From positions 185,997 through 249,996 of the forward strand of contig NEWR02000017.1 of NCBI GenBank assembly GCA_002869885.2: 64,000 nt of DNA, given 5' to 3'. The notes beneath the pieces were generated by a model that was not told the origin of the DNA, did no database searches, and saw nothing but the letters and a program-made list of their open reading frames with translations. Every line of letters starts with the position of its first letter. The first letter of the stretch is position 1. The DNA is from Nitrospira sp. CG24C. GTDB lineage: Bacteria > Nitrospirota > Nitrospiria > Nitrospirales > Nitrospiraceae. This document shows, one piece after another, positions 8,022-17,261 of the stretch. Position numbers and translations under genes: made by a program.

Positions 8022-8163
8022 GGCCCTGGATTCTAACGGAACATCACCAAGCAGTCTATTGCACGACTCTAAGGAAGCCTGAACCAATACGACCGGGGGC
8101 TAGGCATTGGCTTTCGCGCTGGATATCGTCCATGCTACGATTTGTTTCGATTATTCCCTCTGT

Positions 8164-8484
8164 ATGGAGATCGTGCTCGTGTCTCTTGAACGCTCCTCAA
8201 ATTTACCGGGTGGATTCCAAGTCCGGCACCACACCCTCGGCATCTACCAGGGGAGCGCGATCGAGCTGGCGTTTTGGTATCCCTCATCCGGGATGCCGGA
8301 ATATGGATTGTGCCGATTTGCCACGAAGGAGAAGGCTGAATCGTATCGTACCTACCTCTGCTCCTTTGCTTGCCCAGAGCCGCTTGACGAGAAGGATCTC
8401 ACTATCGAACCCTATGACCTTGCTGCGCATGAGGAACTAATCAATAACCATCCGCTTCATTCTGCCTGGGAAACTCCGACCTAG
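8164..8484 (+). CDS. Small hypothetical protein
   Basis: A 106-residue soluble protein starting MEIVLVSLERSSNLPGGFQVRHHTLGIYQG. I recognise no family. It has mixed alpha/beta composition and no signal or membrane segment. The ATG at 8164 is chosen over a TTG at 8107; neither has a strong ribosome site. The gene is divergent from murJ and its TAG stop lies inside the dispersed CTAGC-GATGCTGAAAAA motif, as seen for several other genes here. Confidence 0.55.
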   Translation: MEIVLVSLERSSNLPGGFQVRHHTLGIYQGSAIELAFWYPSSGMPEYGLCRFATKEKAESYRTYLCSFACPEPLDEKDLTIEPYDLAAHEELINNHPLHSAWETPT

Positions 8485-8509
8485 CATGATGCTGAAAAAA
8501 CCCGCCAGC
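8481..8509 (+). repeat. Stop-codon motif CTAGC-GATGCTGAAAAA, copy 1
   Basis: CTAGCATGATGCTGAAAAAA followed by CCCGCCAGC. The TAG is the stop codon of the gene at 8164-8484. Related copies lie near 23901, 24619, 32621, 38680 and 47527. Confidence 0.65.
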
Positions 8510-8524
8510 TTCGTTCTTGCAAAT

Positions 8525-8612
8525 CGTGAAAAGTAAGACGTGAAAGGTGAAACGTGGGACTGCGGGGCTCTCTTCCTCAGAAGCCTTTCACGTGTAGCGA
8601 TTCACGTCTCAC
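8525..8612. repeat. Degenerate-arm hairpin, family 3 (TTCACGT words)
   Basis: The left arm is made of GTGAAA, ACGTGAAA and GTGAAACGT words, and the right arm of TTTCACGT, TTCACGT and TCTCAC words. The centre has GTGAAACGTGGGACT (8547-8561) and GCTCTCTTCC (8567-8576), shared with the element at 38557-38654. Confidence 0.68.
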
Positions 8613-8631
8613 AAACCACTGGTTGGCCTGG

Positions 8632-9150
8632 TCAGGCGGCAACAGCGGCTTTGCCAGAGGATTTGACCGGTTGATCCAGCGTCTGGGCTTGGACAAAAGC
8701 AAGCAGGCGCTTGCTCTCATGCGCGGCCCGAAGGAACTTGAATGCGATGCCGCGAGCGCTCACAGAACGGACTATCGCGGCCACTTCAAGAGGATGTTCA
8801 CCGTCATCAAGCGACAATTGCAGATAGAAGATGTCGTCCGTATGGACCTGGGCCCTGCTCTTGATGATACAACCGCCCATCGAGAGATCAAGCACGGTTC
8901 CCTCACCGCGAACCTTGCCCCCAGAAAATGAGAGAAAGAGTCGTACGGGAATCCGGAGATGCTCGCGGCGATCGATTGGATGCGTGGAGTGGTCCAGCCA
9001 AAGACGGGACGCCAGAAAGCGGTGACTGCACGATGGACAGCGGAACGGCGACACAAAGAGGAAAGAGGCAAAATGTTCGCGTGGGGATTGCGGCTGCGTC
9101 CGTAAGAGGCCGTCCTTCCGGCACTGTGGACAGTTTAGGATACGCCCCAT
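8632..9150 (-). CDS. PilZ-domain protein with N-terminal zinc ribbon
   Basis: A 172-residue cytoplasmic protein. Residues 6-41 hold two Cys pairs (CPQC and CPSC), a likely zinc ribbon. Residues 60-150 form a PilZ domain with the c-di-GMP motifs RREHLR (RxxxR) and DLSMGG (DxSxxG). It is therefore a candidate c-di-GMP receptor with a partner-binding or DNA-binding ribbon. It stands alone; the nearest gene on the same strand is the truncated surface-protein gene upstream. Its target is unknown. Confidence 0.82.
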   Translation of the reverse strand: MGRILNCPQCRKDGLLRTQPQSPREHFASFLFVSPFRCPSCSHRFLASRLWLDHSTHPIDRREHLRIPVRLFLSFSGGKVRGEGTVLDLSMGGCIIKSRAQVHTDDIFYLQLSLDDGEHPLEVAAIVRSVSARGIAFKFLRAAHESKRLLAFVQAQTLDQPVKSSGKAAVAA

Positions 9151-9616
9151 ACCATCTGTTCCCTCTCGTTCCCATGCTCGAACTTGGCAGTATCTTGACC
9201 ACCGATAGACGATCTCTTCCTCTCTGTCAAGGAATCAACGGTTCTCTGCGGAAACCTCAATCTCCTCAGCGGCTGTTGTGCGGATAGCTGCTATGTATTT
9301 AAGGTAAGCGGCGCGAAGTTGCAGCCTATATGACGACTCACTTCAGAGTCTGCATCCACATACTAATGCCATGAAGATGAACTTCGGCTTTAGTGATTTG
9401 TCTGACTTGCGGCTCAAGCTGATCGAAAGCGCCCGCCCCGCGATAGCCGGATCGAGAATCATAACACAACTCCTCCCGCTTCCTCGCCGTATAGAGAGCC
9501 GGCCCATGTGATCGATCAGGTTAAACGGTGTCACTTGGATGATGACCTCGGTCCCGTCGCACAGCCCATCTTTGACTACTGGGCCGACTTGCCCAATACC
9601 CGATCCAGGCACGGAG
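9151..9616. other. 466-base stretch without a convincing gene
   Basis: It separates the PilZ gene from the truncated surface-protein gene. On the minus strand one frame ends with a protein-like stretch (FDQLEPQVRQITKAEVHLHGISMWMQTLK, about 9350-9440). It is broken upstream by stops, so this may be the relic of a gene that once followed the surface protein. No promoter or terminator stands out. Confidence 0.4.
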
Positions 9617-10888
9617 CTACCCGTTCCCCTGTTCATCATCCTTACGGCGCCCCAGCATCGAGGTAAAAGAACTGGTCAGGGCGGATCCACGGCGGAGGAG
9701 CCACACCATGAGTCCTGCAGACAACGCGGTCACAATGACACGCTCTTCAATCGCTTGTTCAAGAATGTCGGCTTCCTTGGTCAAACGCTCTTCGAAATTG
9801 TGGCCCATGGATAACACCTTCTTGACCAGAGGTGACAGCGGATCCGGCGGAAGGTCCGACTGCTCTTGGGGCACGATATCCTCAGGTTCCACATGCTCCA
9901 TGCTGGTGAACGTTTTACTCACCATTTTCTCGCGCACCGCTGGTTCGTTGTGTCTATCAACGATTTTCACCTGCACAATATCAGGGCTCTGTCGACCTGG
10001 CGACCACGTCGGCTCCGAAGATGGTGCCGTCACAGGCATCTGAACACCCACGGAAGGTGGCCCAGGAAGGTCCGTAAAAGGAACGGAGGCAGGCCCCGAG
10101 GCTGGGGGCCATCCAAGCGGGGGAGGGAAAAATGGCATGACCGTAAAGTTAAACGTCGTCGCTGCAATCGTACCCCCCGCACCATCACTGACCGTAAACG
10201 TCACACTGTCGCCCGTGCCGGCAGATCCGTTGTGGACATACACCAACCGCCCCGCATTGATGTCCGCTTGAGTAAAGCTGGTGATCGCCACGCCAGGGGT
10301 TGTGGTCAATTCAAGTCGGCCATTCAGGGGCGCACTCAACACCGTGTAAAGCAATTGAGCCGGTGTGTTATCCACGTCCGTGACTTGCAATTGATCTGAC
10401 GTAATGGGATCAGAAAATCCTGCAAGGACGATCGCGCCTGCGTTCGTCATGAGAATCGGGGCGCTATTCCCCCCCGCTGGCGTCACCGTAATCGTCACGG
10501 TTGCGGTGTCAGTTAAGACGCCGTCGCTCACCGTATAGGTAAACGTGTCCGTGCCGGTGAAGTTCAGCGCCGGGGTGTAGGTAAAGGTGCCGTCGCCGTT
10601 ACTCACGACCGTGCCTCCGTTGGCACTCACCGCATCAAAGGCCGTGATGTTACCGGCGTTGAGCACCGACTCCGGATCGTTGTCGTTACCCAGCACGTTA
10701 CCGGTAGTCACTGCCGTATTTTGTATGGTCGTAGCCGTGTCATCGCCTGCCACCGGCGCCTCATTCACGTTCGTCACGTTCACCGTGATGTTCTGCGTGT
10801 CGAGCAAGCTCCCCGCATCCGTCGCCGTCACCGCTAGCTGATCCGTCTTAATGCTAGGACGAACAAGACCTGATTGGATTATACGCAA
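9617..10888 (-). pseudogene. 5'-truncated cadherin/VCBS-type surface protein with C-terminal membrane anchor
   Basis: The 423-residue frame starts inside a repeat: TDQLAVTATDAGSLLDTQNITVNVTNVNEAP is the end of a cadherin-like domain. A complete tandem-95-type repeat follows (PVAGDDTATT to DGVLTDTATVTITVTP), then a cadherin-like domain (APILMTNAG to FNFTV), a proline-rich linker, and one membrane helix near the end (VIVTALSAGLMVWLLRRG) with a basic tail. There is no signal peptide. A stop lies just before the TTG at 10888, and the preceding 280 bases carry no repeats. This is the 3' end of what was probably a very large adhesin, cut at about 10855. Confidence 0.75.
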
Positions 10889-11173
10889 GAGTACTCAATT
10901 ACCGTGATTTGTCATCTTTTTTCGGCTATTGGTACATCACTTTACCGGCATGCTCATGGTCAAACTTGAGAAAAAATCCCTGCCACCGAGGGTGATTGTC
11001 GGAACCATACGACGAGTCATGCACTCAACTTTAGCCACGAACAAACCGGTAACGATTGCACAAACCGTGTTTTTCCTTTTTGCGTCTTATATTTCTTGGT
11101 AGCTTGCTACGAGAGGTTGGGAATGTGACCGTTTCGGTCGACCACAACTCCATCCACCGTCAAGGAGATCGCT

Positions 11174-11536
11174 ATGAAAAAAGAGACTGGATCACCGATG
11201 AATACAACGAGCCCGTCCCCCGCAAAGCCATCACCAATAACCCAAGCTGCCAATGCCACCCCGACGGTCCAGTTTGACGTTTCCAATCTTAAGAGTTCCT
11301 ACGCCAATGTGTGCAATGTATCGTCGACCCGCGAAGAAGTGGTGTTGGCCTTTGGCGTCAATGATGTGTGGGAGCGGGCGCAGACGAATATCCAGGTTCA
11401 GATGACGAACCGTATCGTACTGAACCCCTATGCGGCGAAACGGTTAGCTGCCGTGCTCAATCGTGTGGTCACCGAATATGAGTCCAAGTTTGGGACGTTG
11501 AAGAACGACCCAAGACCACAGGCCAATGCAGCCTAA
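11174..11536 (+). CDS. DUF3467 domain protein
   Basis: A 120-residue protein with a Ser/Thr/Pro-rich N-terminal 35 residues, then the DUF3467 pattern: VQFDVSNLKSSYANVCNVSSTREEVVLAFGVN, an R-IVLNPYAAKRLAAVL helix and YESKFG near the end. The family is small, widespread and of unknown biochemical role. The start is well marked by AAGGAGATCGCT before the ATG. It is a single gene divergent from the truncated surface-protein gene and convergent with the flavoprotein gene. Confidence 0.85.
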   Translation: MKKETGSPMNTTSPSPAKPSPITQAANATPTVQFDVSNLKSSYANVCNVSSTREEVVLAFGVNDVWERAQTNIQVQMTNRIVLNPYAAKRLAAVLNRVVTEYESKFGTLKNDPRPQANAA

Positions 11537-11609
11537 GAGAAAGGAACCTCACCAGACATCCCTCTGACCAGAGAGAGCGCTTCAACAGCCTTGTCGTTGA
11601 TTTGATTGG

Positions 11610-12884
11610 TTATTGATTACAGGGGGTAACTGCCCGGCCCGCCAGAAATCCCGTCGACCAGGCCCATTGAAAGTTGAACCCGCCGATCCGGCCATCGCAG
11701 TCGAGGATCTCTCCGACTAGATAGAGGCCCGGTACCAGCTTGGATTCCATCGTCCGGAAGTCGATCTCTTCGAGAGGAACCCCACCCGCCGTCACTTCTG
11801 CGTAATTCCAGCCGCGATCCTGGTCGATGGGAAAGGGAAACTTTGTGAGCGCCGCGAGTAACCGATCTCGGTTTTTTCTCGGCAGTTGCGCAACCGCCGT
11901 CTTGGGATCACATTCGACATGGGAACAAAGCGCCTCAGCAAATCGCTCCGGTATCTGTTGCGCCCATGTCTTCAGCAAGGATCGCCGTGGATTATCCATC
12001 GCTTGTACCATAAGCCACGACTTCGCCTGTTCTTGCGTCTGACCGATCAAGAAGTTTCCGTAGACCTCGACGGTCTCTCCCTGCTCATGCCCGACGGTCC
12101 AAAAGCGGCTCGCGTCCATCACGACCGGCCCACTGATCCCAAAGTGCGTCCAGAGCAAGCTTCCCGTCCGACAGTCGACCTTGCGGCCCTTCACCATTGT
12201 CGTCATCTCGACCTCGTGCGAGAGGCCGGAGAGCTGCTTGTGGAATATCGTGTCCTCAAGAATGAGCGGGACGAGTGCCGGGACAGTGGCCGTCACATGA
12301 TGACCGAGTCGCCGAGCGAGGCTGTACCCAAACCCATCACTCCCAGATTTAGGGATTGATCGCCCTCCGGTCGCCAAAATGACCTTCCTTGCCTGTAAGA
12401 CTCCTTGCGAATGATGAATCGAAAATCCATGGTTATGATCCGTGACAGGCTCGATCTTATCCACGCGATGGTTCGGCTGAATCTCAACTCCAAGTTCACG
12501 ACAACGCTCAATAAGCGCCAACAGGACGGTCCTGGCTTTGTCGGTCACCGGAAAAAGCTTACCGGTCTCCTCGCGTTTGAGCTCGACCCCTAACGAGGCA
12601 AACCACTTCACCGCCTGCTCAACGGAAAACGCCGCCAGCACATTCTTGATGATATGGCGATTGCCGAAGAAATCAGTAGAGGTGACAACCTCGTGCGTGA
12701 CATTGCAACGACCTCCGCCTGAGACGAGGATTTTGGCACCGATCGTTTTCGCACCATCGAGCAATACGATCCTTTGCGAACGGTCGCCCTTCGTGGCCGC
12801 CTCTGCAGAGAATATTGAAGCCGCCAGACCGGCGGCGCCCGCACCGATCACTGCAATATCGTACCGATCGTTCTGTATAGACAT
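11610..12884 (-). CDS. NAD(P)/FAD-dependent oxidoreductase, BaiN/HI0933 family
   Basis: A 424-residue flavoprotein. The N-terminal Rossmann motif is DIAVIGAGAAGLAASIFSAEAA, and the family's GAKILVSGGGRCNVTH comes around residues 50-65. Further FAD contacts are KVILATGGRSIPKSGSDGFGYSLARRLGH and the C-terminal GLYLVGEILDCDGRIGGFNFQWAWSTG. Members include YhiN and BaiN; the substrate of most is unknown. The ATG at 12884 fits the family start. It is a lone gene. Confidence 0.9.
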   Translation of the reverse strand: MSIQNDRYDIAVIGAGAAGLAASIFSAEAATKGDRSQRIVLLDGAKTIGAKILVSGGGRCNVTHEVVTSTDFFGNRHIIKNVLAAFSVEQAVKWFASLGVELKREETGKLFPVTDKARTVLLALIERCRELGVEIQPNHRVDKIEPVTDHNHGFSIHHSQGVLQARKVILATGGRSIPKSGSDGFGYSLARRLGHHVTATVPALVPLILEDTIFHKQLSGLSHEVEMTTMVKGRKVDCRTGSLLWTHFGISGPVVMDASRFWTVGHEQGETVEVYGNFLIGQTQEQAKSWLMVQAMDNPRRSLLKTWAQQIPERFAEALCSHVECDPKTAVAQLPRKNRDRLLAALTKFPFPIDQDRGWNYAEVTAGGVPLEEIDFRTMESKLVPGLYLVGEILDCDGRIGGFNFQWAWSTGFLAGRAVTPCNQ

Positions 12885-12996
12885 TAGAGAGTTTTAACTG
12901 CCAGTTAACATCGTATTAATCTTGCGATGTTAGAGTTGACCTCGTGAAAGGCCGACTCGTCGGCGCTGGAACCCATGAGAGCAGGAGGTGGACACA

Positions 12997-13167
12997 ATGA
13001 CCTGTCTAAAATGCAAAGGACTGATGGTAAAAGAATGGCGACCGGAGTTTTCTCAGGAAGCTTCGGTCCTCCGCTGTATCAATTGCGGGCTGGTCCTCGA
13101 TCCGTTGATTGCACAGAATCGCGTGACCCCGTTGCAGACGAAGCAGCGGATCCTGAATGCCGCTTAA
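12997..13167 (+). CDS. 56-residue zinc-ribbon protein
   Basis: A short gene with a textbook ribosome site (AGGAGGTG, seven bases before the ATG). The product has two CxxC knuckles, CLKC near residue 3 and CINC near residue 32, spaced as in a treble-clef or rubredoxin-type ribbon, and a basic helical C-terminus. No enzyme domain is present. It may be a small nucleic-acid-binding or regulatory protein. It sits between the divergent flavoprotein gene and the convergent exonuclease gene. Confidence 0.72.
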   Translation: MTCLKCKGLMVKEWRPEFSQEASVLRCINCGLVLDPLIAQNRVTPLQTKQRILNAA

Positions 13168-13257
13168 CGGTTCTTTTGAGATCGTGAGCCAGTTCGGTTG
13201 GCGCGGATGACTTACCGAGCCGACCGAATTGGGCAGATGTGGACGTTGCGTTTGTGG

Positions 13258-14031
13258 TTAGACCGAAAACTCCGCCCATAAGAATGTGTGATCTGAGGGG
13301 TCTTTCGCTCGCCGCGGCCCGACGTCCACCTCTACCTTGACACAGTGCTTTGCCAACGGGGCCGTCGCCAAAATATGGTCGATGCGCCAGCCTCTATTCG
13401 CTTCCAGCGAGCCAGGCGCTCGGTAATCCCAAAACGTATATTGCTGCCGGTCCGGATAGAGTTTCACGAACATATCCTGAAATCCCCACGCCAACGTGTT
13501 TTCGTACACTCGCCGCACATCTTCGTGATAGCAGACATGCTTGAGATGTTTTTCAGGACTGTGCACGTCCATCGGTCGCGGAGCGACATTCATGTCGCCA
13601 CACCAGATAGCCGGTTTGTTCGGCGACAGATGTTTCTCGAAATACCTGCGGAGTCGATTGTACCAGCCAAGCTTGTATTGATACTTGGGTGAGTCGATTT
13701 CGAAGCCCTGTGGCACGTAGGTATTCACAATGGGAATCCCCTTGATCATCACGCGCAAGAGCCGTGCGTCCTCCGAGTCGCCCCCATCGTCAAACCCGTA
13801 GGCCACTGCGTCCGGCTTCTCACGGCTCAATATCGCGACGCCGTTATACGACTTCATCCCCCTGTAGGTGATTTCATATCCGGATTCCGCCAGCGCCAGC
13901 AGCGGAAACTCGCTGTCCTGGACTTTGGTTTCTTGAAGACAAAGCACGTCGGGCTTCTGCTGGGCCAGCCAATCGAGCACAATCGGCAAACGCTTGCGGA
14001 GAGAATTGACGTTGAACGTAGCGACCTTCAT
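13258..14031 (-). CDS. xth: Exodeoxyribonuclease III
   Basis: A 257-residue AP endonuclease/3'-5' exonuclease. It starts MKVATFNVNSLRKRLPIVLDWL and carries LCLQETK (metal-binding Glu), GDMNVAPRPMDV (catalytic Asp and Asn), and the C-terminal GWRIDHILAT and DPSDHTFLWAEF with the catalytic His. It acts in base-excision repair. The ATG at 14031 is chosen because the upstream extension to 14085 is not part of the fold. Confidence 0.95.
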   Translation of the reverse strand: MKVATFNVNSLRKRLPIVLDWLAQQKPDVLCLQETKVQDSEFPLLALAESGYEITYRGMKSYNGVAILSREKPDAVAYGFDDGGDSEDARLLRVMIKGIPIVNTYVPQGFEIDSPKYQYKLGWYNRLRRYFEKHLSPNKPAIWCGDMNVAPRPMDVHSPEKHLKHVCYHEDVRRVYENTLAWGFQDMFVKLYPDRQQYTFWDYRAPGSLEANRGWRIDHILATAPLAKHCVKVEVDVGPRRAKDPSDHTFLWAEFSV

Positions 14032-14149
14032 GCAGGAACCCGTGATATGGATGTTCAGGCCGCCGCATCCTAGCAAAAGGCCCACGGGGGAACAAGCCGA
14101 GGGATATCATCAATGAAATAGTTGGCCCGAGAGGTTCTCTACATAGAAC

Positions 14150-14180
14150 GGCCCTCAGGAGGTCTTTCCTCCTGAGGGCC
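14150..14180 (-). terminator. Perfect 13-base-pair hairpin after the Lys/Met-rich gene
   Basis: GGCCCTCAGGAGG (14150-14162) and its exact complement (14168-14180) enclose a five-base loop, 26 bases past the stop of the gene at 14206. The run of T that follows is weak, so termination is likely but perhaps not fully intrinsic. It could also serve the convergent side. Confidence 0.6.
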
Positions 14181-14205
14181 GGCACACTGATGCGACTGCG
14201 AAAAC

Positions 14206-14559
14206 TTATGGAGCGGTAACAGAAGTAGGGGCGGTAGGAACTGTCGCTTTCAGGTCTTGCTCCATCGACCGAGCAGCGTCCTTCGCTTCTCCAACCTTGG
14301 ATTTTCCCGCGACTTTGTGCGCCTTCATCTTCTCCCTCATTTCATGGCGCTTCGCCTTGATCGCACCTTTGCGGGCTTTCATCTTGCCCTTCATCTCTTC
14401 CTTCTTTGCCTTCATATCGCTCTTCATCGCGTTTTTCTCAGCCTTCATCTCGTCTTTCACGCCACCCATCTCGCTCTTCATGGCTTCGTCAGCCAAGGCC
14501 AGCGAGCTGGCTCCAATCAGACACAATGCTGCAAACCCGATGACGATCAGTTTCTGCAT
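14206..14559 (-). CDS. Exported Lys/Met-rich coiled-coil protein
   Basis: A 117-residue product with a signal peptide (MQKLIVIGFAALCLIGASSLALA, cleavage after about residue 23). A long helix with repeats of the type MKxEMxxxKxEMKxxMKA covers residues 25-90, followed by a short Ala/Thr/Pro tail. About half the mature residues are Lys, Met, Glu or Ala. The start has GGAGGTGTCC before the ATG. No family function is known to me; metal or membrane contact through Met and Lys is only a guess. Confidence 0.72.
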   Translation of the reverse strand: MQKLIVIGFAALCLIGASSLALADEAMKSEMGGVKDEMKAEKNAMKSDMKAKKEEMKGKMKARKGAIKAKRHEMREKMKAHKVAGKSKVGEAKDAARSMEQDLKATVPTAPTSVTAP

Positions 14560-14607
14560 TGGACACCTCCCGGAATAGATAATAGTGAGTCGTGATGGTT
14601 TCTTCAC

Positions 14608-14867
14608 AAGGAAAAACCAGCCTGCGCCCCTTTTTCAAACCTGTCAAGAATTAGCCCGCATTGCTCATGATGGTTTGCCGGAATTCGGCTAGAGATCAGG
14701 CGAGGGGCGCTAGGCAAGAGGAAAGTTATCCCTTCTGGTCGTCCTTAGACTCTAACACCGCGCCTCTCGCCCATACATTGGCGCTTGCAACAGCGAGGAG
14801 AAACCCGTCAAGCACAGTTGAACTATCGATGTGCGGCAACCGAGTAGGTATGGATTACCCTGTCAGA
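14608..14867. other. Intergenic region with one dispersed TAGCCCGCATT motif
   Basis: This 260-base gap between the Lys/Met-rich gene and a lipoprotein gene has no convincing frame. At 14652-14673 it holds TAGCCCGCATTGCTCATGA followed by TGG, a copy of the motif that forms the ends of the MITE-like element at 29106-29367. Confidence 0.5.
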
Positions 14868-15293
14868 CTATTTACTGGCGTTGAGCGAATCATGGGTTCC
14901 CGGCACACATTCTTCACGTTTCCACTGCTTCAAGATCTTCTGTTCGTTGAAGATCAGGGTATAGCGGTAGCAATACAACATTTCTTTGGGCCCTTCCCCC
15001 GGCTTTCCTATCAACGAGGTGGCTTGCGTCGCGGCATTGGACAGACCAGCAAAGTGCAACGAGCTCAATTCCTTTTCGGCCAAGGGCACACGATAGGTCC
15101 AGACCGAGTCCCCTCCGAGAACCGGTGTCTTGGCCGTATGGGGCGACCCGAACTTCTCAGTCACTTCGTCTTGAGTGAGTCGATCCACACCTTTTTTGAA
15201 ATAGCCGTCGCGCCACGGACCTCCGCAGGCGAGCATCCCTCCCGCGAGGAGGAGCATCACCACTGTGAATACGTGCTGACGTATTCGTCTCAT
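14868..15293 (-). CDS. Small lipoprotein, SmpA/OmlA-like
   Basis: A 141-residue lipoprotein. The signal peptide MRRIRQHVFTVVMLLLAGGMLACGG ends in a lipobox-like MLAC. The mature part has RLTQDEVTEKFGSPHTAKTPVLGGDSVWTYRVP, which recalls BamE/SmpA-type domains, and a CYRYTLIFNEQKILKQW strand pair. Such proteins sit at the periplasmic face of a membrane; any BAM role is only inferred. The ATG at 15293 overlaps the stop of the upstream membrane-protein gene (ATGA). Confidence 0.7.
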   Translation of the reverse strand: MRRIRQHVFTVVMLLLAGGMLACGGPWRDGYFKKGVDRLTQDEVTEKFGSPHTAKTPVLGGDSVWTYRVPLAEKELSSLHFAGLSNAATQATSLIGKPGEGPKEMLYCYRYTLIFNEQKILKQWKREECVPGTHDSLNASK

Positions 15294-15532
15294 GACTTGG
15301 GTTGGTCCTTGAACTCGTGCATACGCCTCACGGAACAATAGAGCGCATAACCTTGGGCCAACATGCCGGTGACAAGCAAGCCCAATGCCGTTTTCATCCA
15401 CGGCCCTCCTGTGTCTTCCAGTCCATAGATCCCGACGACGAACCCGAGCGCGATCGCCACAATTCCTATGAATCGCGCGATCATCCCTTTCGTCCGCAAG
15501 TTAATGGAGTTCGGATCATTGTGTTTTGCCAT
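15290..15532 (-). CDS. Small membrane protein with two membrane segments
   Basis: An 80-residue product starting MAKHNDPNSINLRTKGMIARFIG, with hydrophobic helices at about residues 18-37 and 44-64 and a basic tail. I know no family function. The ATG at 15532 is preferred over an upstream start at 15667 that would add a low-complexity basic extension. It is translationally coupled to the lipoprotein gene downstream. Confidence 0.62.
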   Translation of the reverse strand: MAKHNDPNSINLRTKGMIARFIGIVAIALGFVVGIYGLEDTGGPWMKTALGLLVTGMLAQGYALYCSVRRMHEFKDQPKS

Positions 15533-15679
15533 AATAGATTCGGAGTACGCTACACTGGACAGCGCTGCCGGTTCAACTCCGCTTTGCGCGAAAGGTTTTT
15601 GCACGTAACTCCAAAGAGACCGCCGCGTCTTGGACGCCCTCATCTTCACCGGGCTCGGCAAGAACATCCAGCCTCTTCC

Positions 15680-17056
15680 TCATGCACCCAACCGTTCGAC
15701 AATGGATTCTGCCGGATAGGTTAGGATTTCTGCCAGTGTGGGATGATAGTGCGGCATGCGCAAGAGGTCGGCTGCAGTCCCATGGTAATACATCACCGCG
15801 ATCAGCTCGTGAATCAGTTCACCTGCTTCCGGGCCGACGATCTCCGCGCCAAGAATCTCACCGGTCTGTGGCGCCGTGAGCAACTTCACAAACCCCTGCG
15901 TCGCACCAAGACAGAGCGCTTTGCCATGGTCGACGAAAGGATAGGAGGCTGTGAGATACGGAATCCCATCGGCCTTCGCACGCGATTCATTGAGTCCCAG
16001 CACTGCGACCTGCGGATCGGTAAAGACCACTTCCGTATCCAGCCGATGATCGATTGTCTTCGCCGGTTGATCTGCATGAGTTGCGTTGTACCCCGCAATC
16101 TCTCCCTGCAGGATGGCGAGATGCACAATGGGCGAGACATCGTTCACATCGCCCACGGCATAGATATGTGCTTGCGACGTGCACATCATGCCATCGACCA
16201 CAATGCGCCCGTCGTCGACTGTCACTTCCGCCAGATCGAGGCGAAGCCCTTCGATATTGGGCTGCCGGCCTAACGCCTGGAGAATTTCCTCGCCGACGTA
16301 GGATTGTTCCCGTCCGTCTTTCACCGCCCATACCGTCTTCCCTGTTGCGTCATGAGTCACATGCAGCAATTGCGCGCCCGTAACGACTTCGATGCCCTCA
16401 CCGATCAAGGAGGCCTCAAGCGCGCGTCCGACATCCTCATCCATCTCAGAAAGCAGCGTACGCCCCCGTTGAAGAATCGTGACCTTCGTCCCAAGTCGAG
16501 CAAAGAATTGGCCGAGCTCAAGAGCGACGGCCCCGCCACCCAGCACGATCAACGAGCCCGGCTGGGTACGGAGATCCAGGATCGTGTCGCTCGTGAAATA
16601 TCCGGCTTGGGTCAAACCAGGTATCGGAACCTCACTGGGCCTCGACCCGGTGGCTAGAATGAACGAGCCGGCCGACAAAATGGTGTCTCCAGCGAGGATT
16701 TCGTGGGGAGACCGGAAAACCGCTCGCGATTGATAGAGCGTGAGCCTCGGGTCTTGAAGCTGCTGAATGCGATAGTCGGCAAACTCCCGGACCAACCGAT
16801 CCTTCCGGTCCACGATTGCCGACAGATCGGCCTGGACCGAAACTGGAGAGAGTCCAAACTCCTTCGCTCGCCTGAAAAGGGCCGCGACTTCGGCAGAACG
16901 CAGGATAGCCTTTGTCGGCATGCAACCACGCAGGATACAGAGCCCCCCGAGCGGGCCATGATCCACAATCGCTACGTCGGCGCCGGCATCGCGCGCAGTC
17001 CGTGTCGCAGCATAGCCCGCAGACCCGCCGCCGATAATCACCACATCATGAGTCAT
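15680..17056 (-). CDS. FAD-dependent pyridine nucleotide-disulfide oxidoreductase (Lpd/MerA-like)
   Basis: A 458-residue enzyme with an FAD motif (VVIIGGGSAGYAATRTA), the redox-active disulfide in GGLCILRGCMPTK, an NAD motif (LIVLGGGAVALELGQFFARLG), the second FAD contact IYAVGDVND, and the C-terminal dimer motif HYHPTLAE with the His-Glu pair. It belongs to the dihydrolipoyl dehydrogenase/mercuric reductase class. No lipoyl-enzyme subunits are nearby, so its partner is unknown. The ATG at 17056 fits the family; the one at 17071 lies in a repeat-like CCCGCATTGTTCA stretch. Confidence 0.88.
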   Translation of the reverse strand: MTHDVVIIGGGSAGYAATRTARDAGADVAIVDHGPLGGLCILRGCMPTKAILRSAEVAALFRRAKEFGLSPVSVQADLSAIVDRKDRLVREFADYRIQQLQDPRLTLYQSRAVFRSPHEILAGDTILSAGSFILATGSRPSEVPIPGLTQAGYFTSDTILDLRTQPGSLIVLGGGAVALELGQFFARLGTKVTILQRGRTLLSEMDEDVGRALEASLIGEGIEVVTGAQLLHVTHDATGKTVWAVKDGREQSYVGEEILQALGRQPNIEGLRLDLAEVTVDDGRIVVDGMMCTSQAHIYAVGDVNDVSPIVHLAILQGEIAGYNATHADQPAKTIDHRLDTEVVFTDPQVAVLGLNESRAKADGIPYLTASYPFVDHGKALCLGATQGFVKLLTAPQTGEILGAEIVGPEAGELIHELIAVMYYHGTAADLLRMPHYHPTLAEILTYPAESIVERLGA

Positions 17057-17261
17057 TCGTTCTGCCCGCATTGTTCAAAGTGGGAGGATACCACTACCCC
17101 ACAGGATGCTGCCATGCCGAACCGATGTGGAGGTATATGTGGACTGTTCATGTAGGCCTACAGAAGGCGACGGAATTGATCGTGCAGAAGAATGGAAACC
17201 CCGAAAAAATGTGGCCATTAAGGCCCACGAGAGGGTATAGCCATTGCATTGTTCAGAGCCC

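Noticed and set aside
9343..9639. 98-residue minus-strand frame after the truncated surface-protein gene
   Set aside because: No motif and odd composition; a different frame in its second half looks more protein-like, so at best it is part of a broken relic.
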